Assembly: GCA_016928525.1 (NCBI GenBank)
Contig: JAFGKO010000400.1
Coordinates: 1 to 7,737, forward strand
Source: Anaerolineales bacterium
GTDB taxonomy: Bacteria > Chloroflexota > Anaerolineae > Anaerolineales > Villigracilaceae
DNA length: 7,737 nt
Reading direction: 5' to 3'
Shown here: positions 5,992 through 7,737 of the stretch, in pieces
Layout: each line of letters starts with the position of its first letter
Numbering within the stretch: the first letter of the stretch is position 1
Translations under genes and position numbers: made by a program
Notes under the pieces: model-generated
Databases searched by the model: none
What the model was told of the DNA's origin: nothing
The model's input: only the letters and a program-made list of their open reading frames with translations

Positions 5992-6407
5992 GCTCTTTGG
6001 AAGAACGAGATATTATGCGGTTAACCTCTAATACTTCTGAGGAATATAGTCCGCATGTATCACCCGATGGAGACTATGTCGTCTATTATTCATCCAGAGA
6101 GAATAATGTGGATATCTACGTTTACGCTATGGAAGATGGCACGGAAGCACGCATCACGACAGATGCAGCCCGCGATGCAGAGGGAACTTTTTCGCGAGAC
6201 GGTGAGTGGATCGTATTTGAAAGCAACCGGAATGGGAATTATGATCTCTGGGCCGTGCGGACAGACGGGAGTGACTTGCAGCAAATCACATCGGATAGCG
6301 CCGATGAGCAAGTCCCCTACTTTTCCCGTGACGGAGAGTGGCTGTTTTATCAGTGCGCTGAGGATGGTGGCAATTATGATATCTATCGAATGCCTTGGAA
6401 AAAGTAA
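5973..6407 (+). CDS. C-terminal fragment of the PD40 lipoprotein
   Basis: This frame carries the last blades of the C-terminal propeller. The repeated motifs are SPDGDYVVYYS...DIYVYAM, SRDGEWIVFES...YDLWAVRTDG and SRDGEWLFYQC...YDIYRM, ending in PWKK. It overlaps the end of the preceding fragment by 19 nt across the (TA)5 run. A TTG at 5973 and an ATG at 6015 are the only nearby starts and neither has a convincing ribosome-binding site, so it is best read as the tail of the gene above, not as a separate gene. Confidence 0.6.
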   Translation: MGNIYISSLEERDIMRLTSNTSEEYSPHVSPDGDYVVYYSSRENNVDIYVYAMEDGTEARITTDAARDAEGTFSRDGEWIVFESNRNGNYDLWAVRTDGSDLQQITSDSADEQVPYFSRDGEWLFYQCAEDGGNYDIYRMPWKK

Positions 6408-6441
6408 TGTGAACAAAGTGAACTGCACAGGATGGTGGTGC

Positions 6442-6489
6442 GGGGATACGATTAGTTTAGGTAGTTTAGTGGTTGGGTAGTTGGATAGT
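6442..6489 (+). repeat. 48-nt direct repeat, copy 2
   Basis: The second copy of the 4002-4049 repeat, in the same orientation and 2440 bp away, with 46 of 48 bases identical. It repeats the rlmB tail sequence GGGGATACGATTAG although no rlmB-like coding sequence precedes it here. Degenerate TAGT-containing units (GAGTAGTC, CTAGTCG, TTAGTCAG, GGTTAGC) continue to about 6528. The sequence just before it (GGATGGTGGTGC) has only a loose resemblance to the rlmB side. Confidence 0.9.
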
Positions 6490-6656
6490 CGAGTAGTCTT
6501 CTAGTCGTTAGTCAGATGGTCGGTTAGCATGTACACTCAATAATCCTTATTTCCCTCTGCGACTCCATGCCTCTGCGGTAAAAAGGGAAAACTGAAGTTG
6601 CCGCGGTTTTAACTACCCCCTACTGATTATCGGATTATGAAAAGCGTGTTGGTGAC
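6490..6656. other. Convergent intergenic region with low-complexity repeats
   Basis: This is the space between the + strand lipoprotein gene and the minus-strand zinc-ribbon gene. It starts with the decaying tail of the TAGT repeat. TTTCCCT (6550-6556) and AGGGAAA (6584-6590) are an inverted repeat around a 27-nt loop that holds two copies of CTCTGCG (6555-6561 and 6571-6577). No T run follows the stem on either strand at the right distance, so a terminator is not proven for either gene. Confidence 0.4.
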
Positions 6657-6878
6657 TCAGGCTTCGCCGAACACCTTGGCGTTGTAGGTTGCAATGCGCC
6701 CGCAGAAATTACAGATCACCTGCACCGGCGTAACCGTGTGTCCATTGGCCTCATACGACTCGCCCATCATGCCCACGTACCAATCTTCGCTGCCGCAGAT
6801 GATACAGCTGGTGGGGATCTTGCGGTGCGTGAAGTAATGCATAATCAGTTCTCTTTGTTTTTCCTGTTTCTCAGACAT
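6657..6878 (-). CDS. Small two-CxxC zinc-ribbon protein
   Basis: A 73-residue protein starting at ATG 6878-6876, with AAGGAG 8 nt upstream. A longer reading from 6932 adds 18 residues but lacks such a site. After a charged helix-like N-terminus (SEKQEKQRELIMHYF) come C25-x2-C28 (CIICGSEDW) and C56-x2-C59 (CNFCGRIATYNA), the four ligands of a zinc ribbon with a 27-residue spacer. The PVQVICNFCG strand is typical of small stand-alone zinc ribbons of unknown function. There is no signal peptide or membrane segment, so it should be cytoplasmic. It lies 191 bp downstream of hypE on the same strand and converges with the lipoprotein gene. Partner and role are unknown; nucleic-acid or protein binding is a guess from the fold. 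Confidence 0.8.
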   Translation of the reverse strand: MSEKQEKQRELIMHYFTHRKIPTSCIICGSEDWYVGMMGESYEANGHTVTPVQVICNFCGRIATYNAKVFGEA

Positions 6879-7069
6879 TGAGCTTTCTCCTTCTGCTATA
6901 AACCGATAAAACTCCAGACACGGATAAGGCATATGCCCAGGACATGCTGCCCTGGCTGCTGTGGAAACTCAAATGAATCGTTGGCTGGGAGGTGGGATGA
7001 AGAGATAACGATGCTAACCCCATAATAACATTAATTCAATTTTGGATCGCCCCCTCATTAAATCTTTTG

Positions 7070-7737
7070 CTAGCAAATGCGCGGCAGCATCTCGCCCATC
7101 AACACGTCGACGACGCGGTGGCTGCCGATCAGCGTCTTCATCAAAACGCGGCCTTGCGGCTCTTCGGTGACCTCGCCGACGATGACGGCGGCGCGCCCGT
7201 AGCGGTTGGCATGCATCACATCTAACACTTTGTCAGCGTCCTCTTTGGCAACGATCAAGATCAGCTTACCCTCGTTGGCAATGTAGAGCGGGTCGAAACC
7301 AAGCATCTCACAGGCCGACTGCACCGCCGGGGTGACGGGGATGGTGGTCTCGTCCAGCACGATGCCGACCTGGGACTGTACGGCAATCTCGTTCAGCGTG
7401 GTCGCCACCCCGCCGCGCGTCGGATCGCGCAGCACGTGCACATTCTCGCTGACCGCCAGCACTTCGGCGATCAGATGATTGAGCGGGGCCACGTCACTCT
7501 GGATATCACTTTCGAAACCCAGTTCACCGCGCGCCCCTAAGACCGCAATGCCGTGGTCACCGACCGTCCCGGACAGGATCACCACGTCGCCGGGTTGGGC
7601 CTGAGCGCCGTCGATCTGCCGCCCCTCTGGGATCGTGCCCACACCCGCGGTGCTGATGTACAACCCATCGGCATTACCCCTTTGCACGACCTTGGTATCT
7701 CCGGCCACGATCTGCACGCCGGCTTCTTCGGCCGCGG
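7070..7737 (-). CDS. hypE: Carbamoyl dehydratase HypE (hydrogenase maturation), C-terminal part
   Basis: The frame is open to the right edge, and 221 residues are visible before TAG at 7072-7070, about two thirds of a normal HypE. HypE takes a carbamoyl group from HypF onto its C-terminal cysteine and dehydrates it with ATP to a thiocyanate. This provides the cyanide ligands for the Fe of NiFe hydrogenases through HypC-HypD. The hallmark C-terminus LPRIC is present with the catalytic Cys as the last residue. Other visible landmarks are AGDTKVV near the edge, VILSGTVGDHGIAV, RDPTRGGVATTLNEIA and PLYIANEGKLI, all typical of the PurM/AIR-synthase-like ATPase fold. The GTG at 7717 is an internal valine, not the start; the true start lies beyond 7737. 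The gene predicts a NiFe hydrogenase elsewhere in the genome, and other hyp genes probably lie to the right. Confidence 0.95.
   Translation of the reverse strand, partial: AAEEAGVQIVAGDTKVVQRGNADGLYISTAGVGTIPEGRQIDGAQAQPGDVVILSGTVGDHGIAVLGARGELGFESDIQSDVAPLNHLIAEVLAVSENVHVLRDPTRGGVATTLNEIAVQSQVGIVLDETTIPVTPAVQSACEMLGFDPLYIANEGKLILIVAKEDADKVLDVMHANRYGRAAVIVGEVTEEPQGRVLMKTLIGSHRVVDVLMGEMLPRIC

Larger units (their letters stand above)
4199..6407 (+). pseudogene. Two-propeller PD40 lipoprotein gene, frameshifted twice
   Basis: The full gene starts at ATG 4199 with GGGAG (4188-4192) 6 nt upstream. The first 20 residues are a lipoprotein signal peptide: MKKS, a hydrophobic core, then lipobox LSGC with C20. 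The frame then hits a stop at 4280 after an A5 run (4269-4273); one more A would join it to the 4324-5991 frame through a Thr/Pro-rich linker (SAVTAPTNTQPPTFTAT). A second break is at (TA)5 (5981-5990), where one TA unit fewer turns IYI-stop into IYISSLEERD and continues to TAA 6407. The repaired product is 735 residues. An N-terminal propeller (about 60-445) has blades such as LGWSPDGKRIAFE. A linker (ATPTQTPVSTG, about 450-465) leads to a C-terminal six-bladed PD40/TolB-like propeller with SPDGKYILVAS and DIYIMDY type motifs. The likely role is an envelope-anchored binding or sensing protein; the ligand is unknown. Whether it is decayed, slipping or misread is open. Confidence 0.8.

Noticed and set aside
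7066..7077. TTTGCTAGCAAA palindrome over the hypE stop as a terminator
   Set aside because: It is 12 bp with no usable loop and no T run downstream on the minus strand; probably chance.
1..7737. CRISPR array, tRNA, rRNA or transposase gene
   Set aside because: No regularly spaced repeats, no cloverleaf with a TTCGA-type arm, no rRNA core motif and no DDE or recombinase reading frame were seen.

Overview
The window looks like chromosome of an anaerobic or facultative bacterium, most likely Chloroflexota of the Anaerolineae type. This is an inference from three things: the gene order PIN-TRAM / cysS / rlmB in GC-rich sequence, a hypE gene for NiFe-hydrogenase maturation, and a large PD40 beta-propeller lipoprotein with Thr/Pro linkers. 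No taxonomic marker gene is present.

Layout. Bases 1-79 hold the last codons of a + strand gene, apparently a membrane protein. Its stop codon runs into a strong intrinsic terminator (79-109). Bases 110-576 are AT-rich and hold no convincing protein gene. They do hold a near-consensus sigma-70 promoter (323-351) and a strong terminator (510-535), with a foldable stretch between them whose ends pair. This is a candidate small RNA of about 175 nt, or an attenuator-type leader for the next gene. Bases 577-4015 are a GC-rich housekeeping block, all + strand: a four-helix membrane PIN/TRAM protein (YacL type), cysS and rlmB. This resembles a shortened yacL-ispD-ispF-gltX-cysE-cysS-mrnC-rlmB cluster of Bacillus. 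The gap before cysS holds three hairpins in a row. The gap before rlmB holds a terminator-like hairpin that ends 8 nt from the start codon and leaves rlmB without a normal ribosome-binding site.

Bases 4016-6490 differ in character. They are visibly lower in GC and carry one long gene for a secreted two-propeller PD40 lipoprotein. A 48-nt direct repeat (46/48 identical) flanks the region, and its left copy includes the last 14 bases of rlmB. The lipoprotein gene is broken twice, once at an A5 run and once at a (TA)5 run. Each break is repaired by changing a single repeat unit, which restores a 735-residue protein. This could be phase-variation-like slippage, recent decay or sequence error.

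Bases 6657-7737 are on the minus strand: a 73-residue two-CxxC zinc-ribbon protein and the C-terminal two thirds of hypE, which ends in the catalytic PRIC tail and runs off the right edge.

The genes are not one pathway. The + strand block serves RNA and translation (tRNA-Cys charging, 23S rRNA methylation, a PIN/TRAM nucleic-acid-binding protein). The lipoprotein is an envelope accessory gene. hypE belongs to hydrogenase cofactor assembly. The features most worth a second look are the RNA candidate at 358-535, the repeat-flanked low-GC insert at 4002-6489, and the doubly slipped lipoprotein gene.
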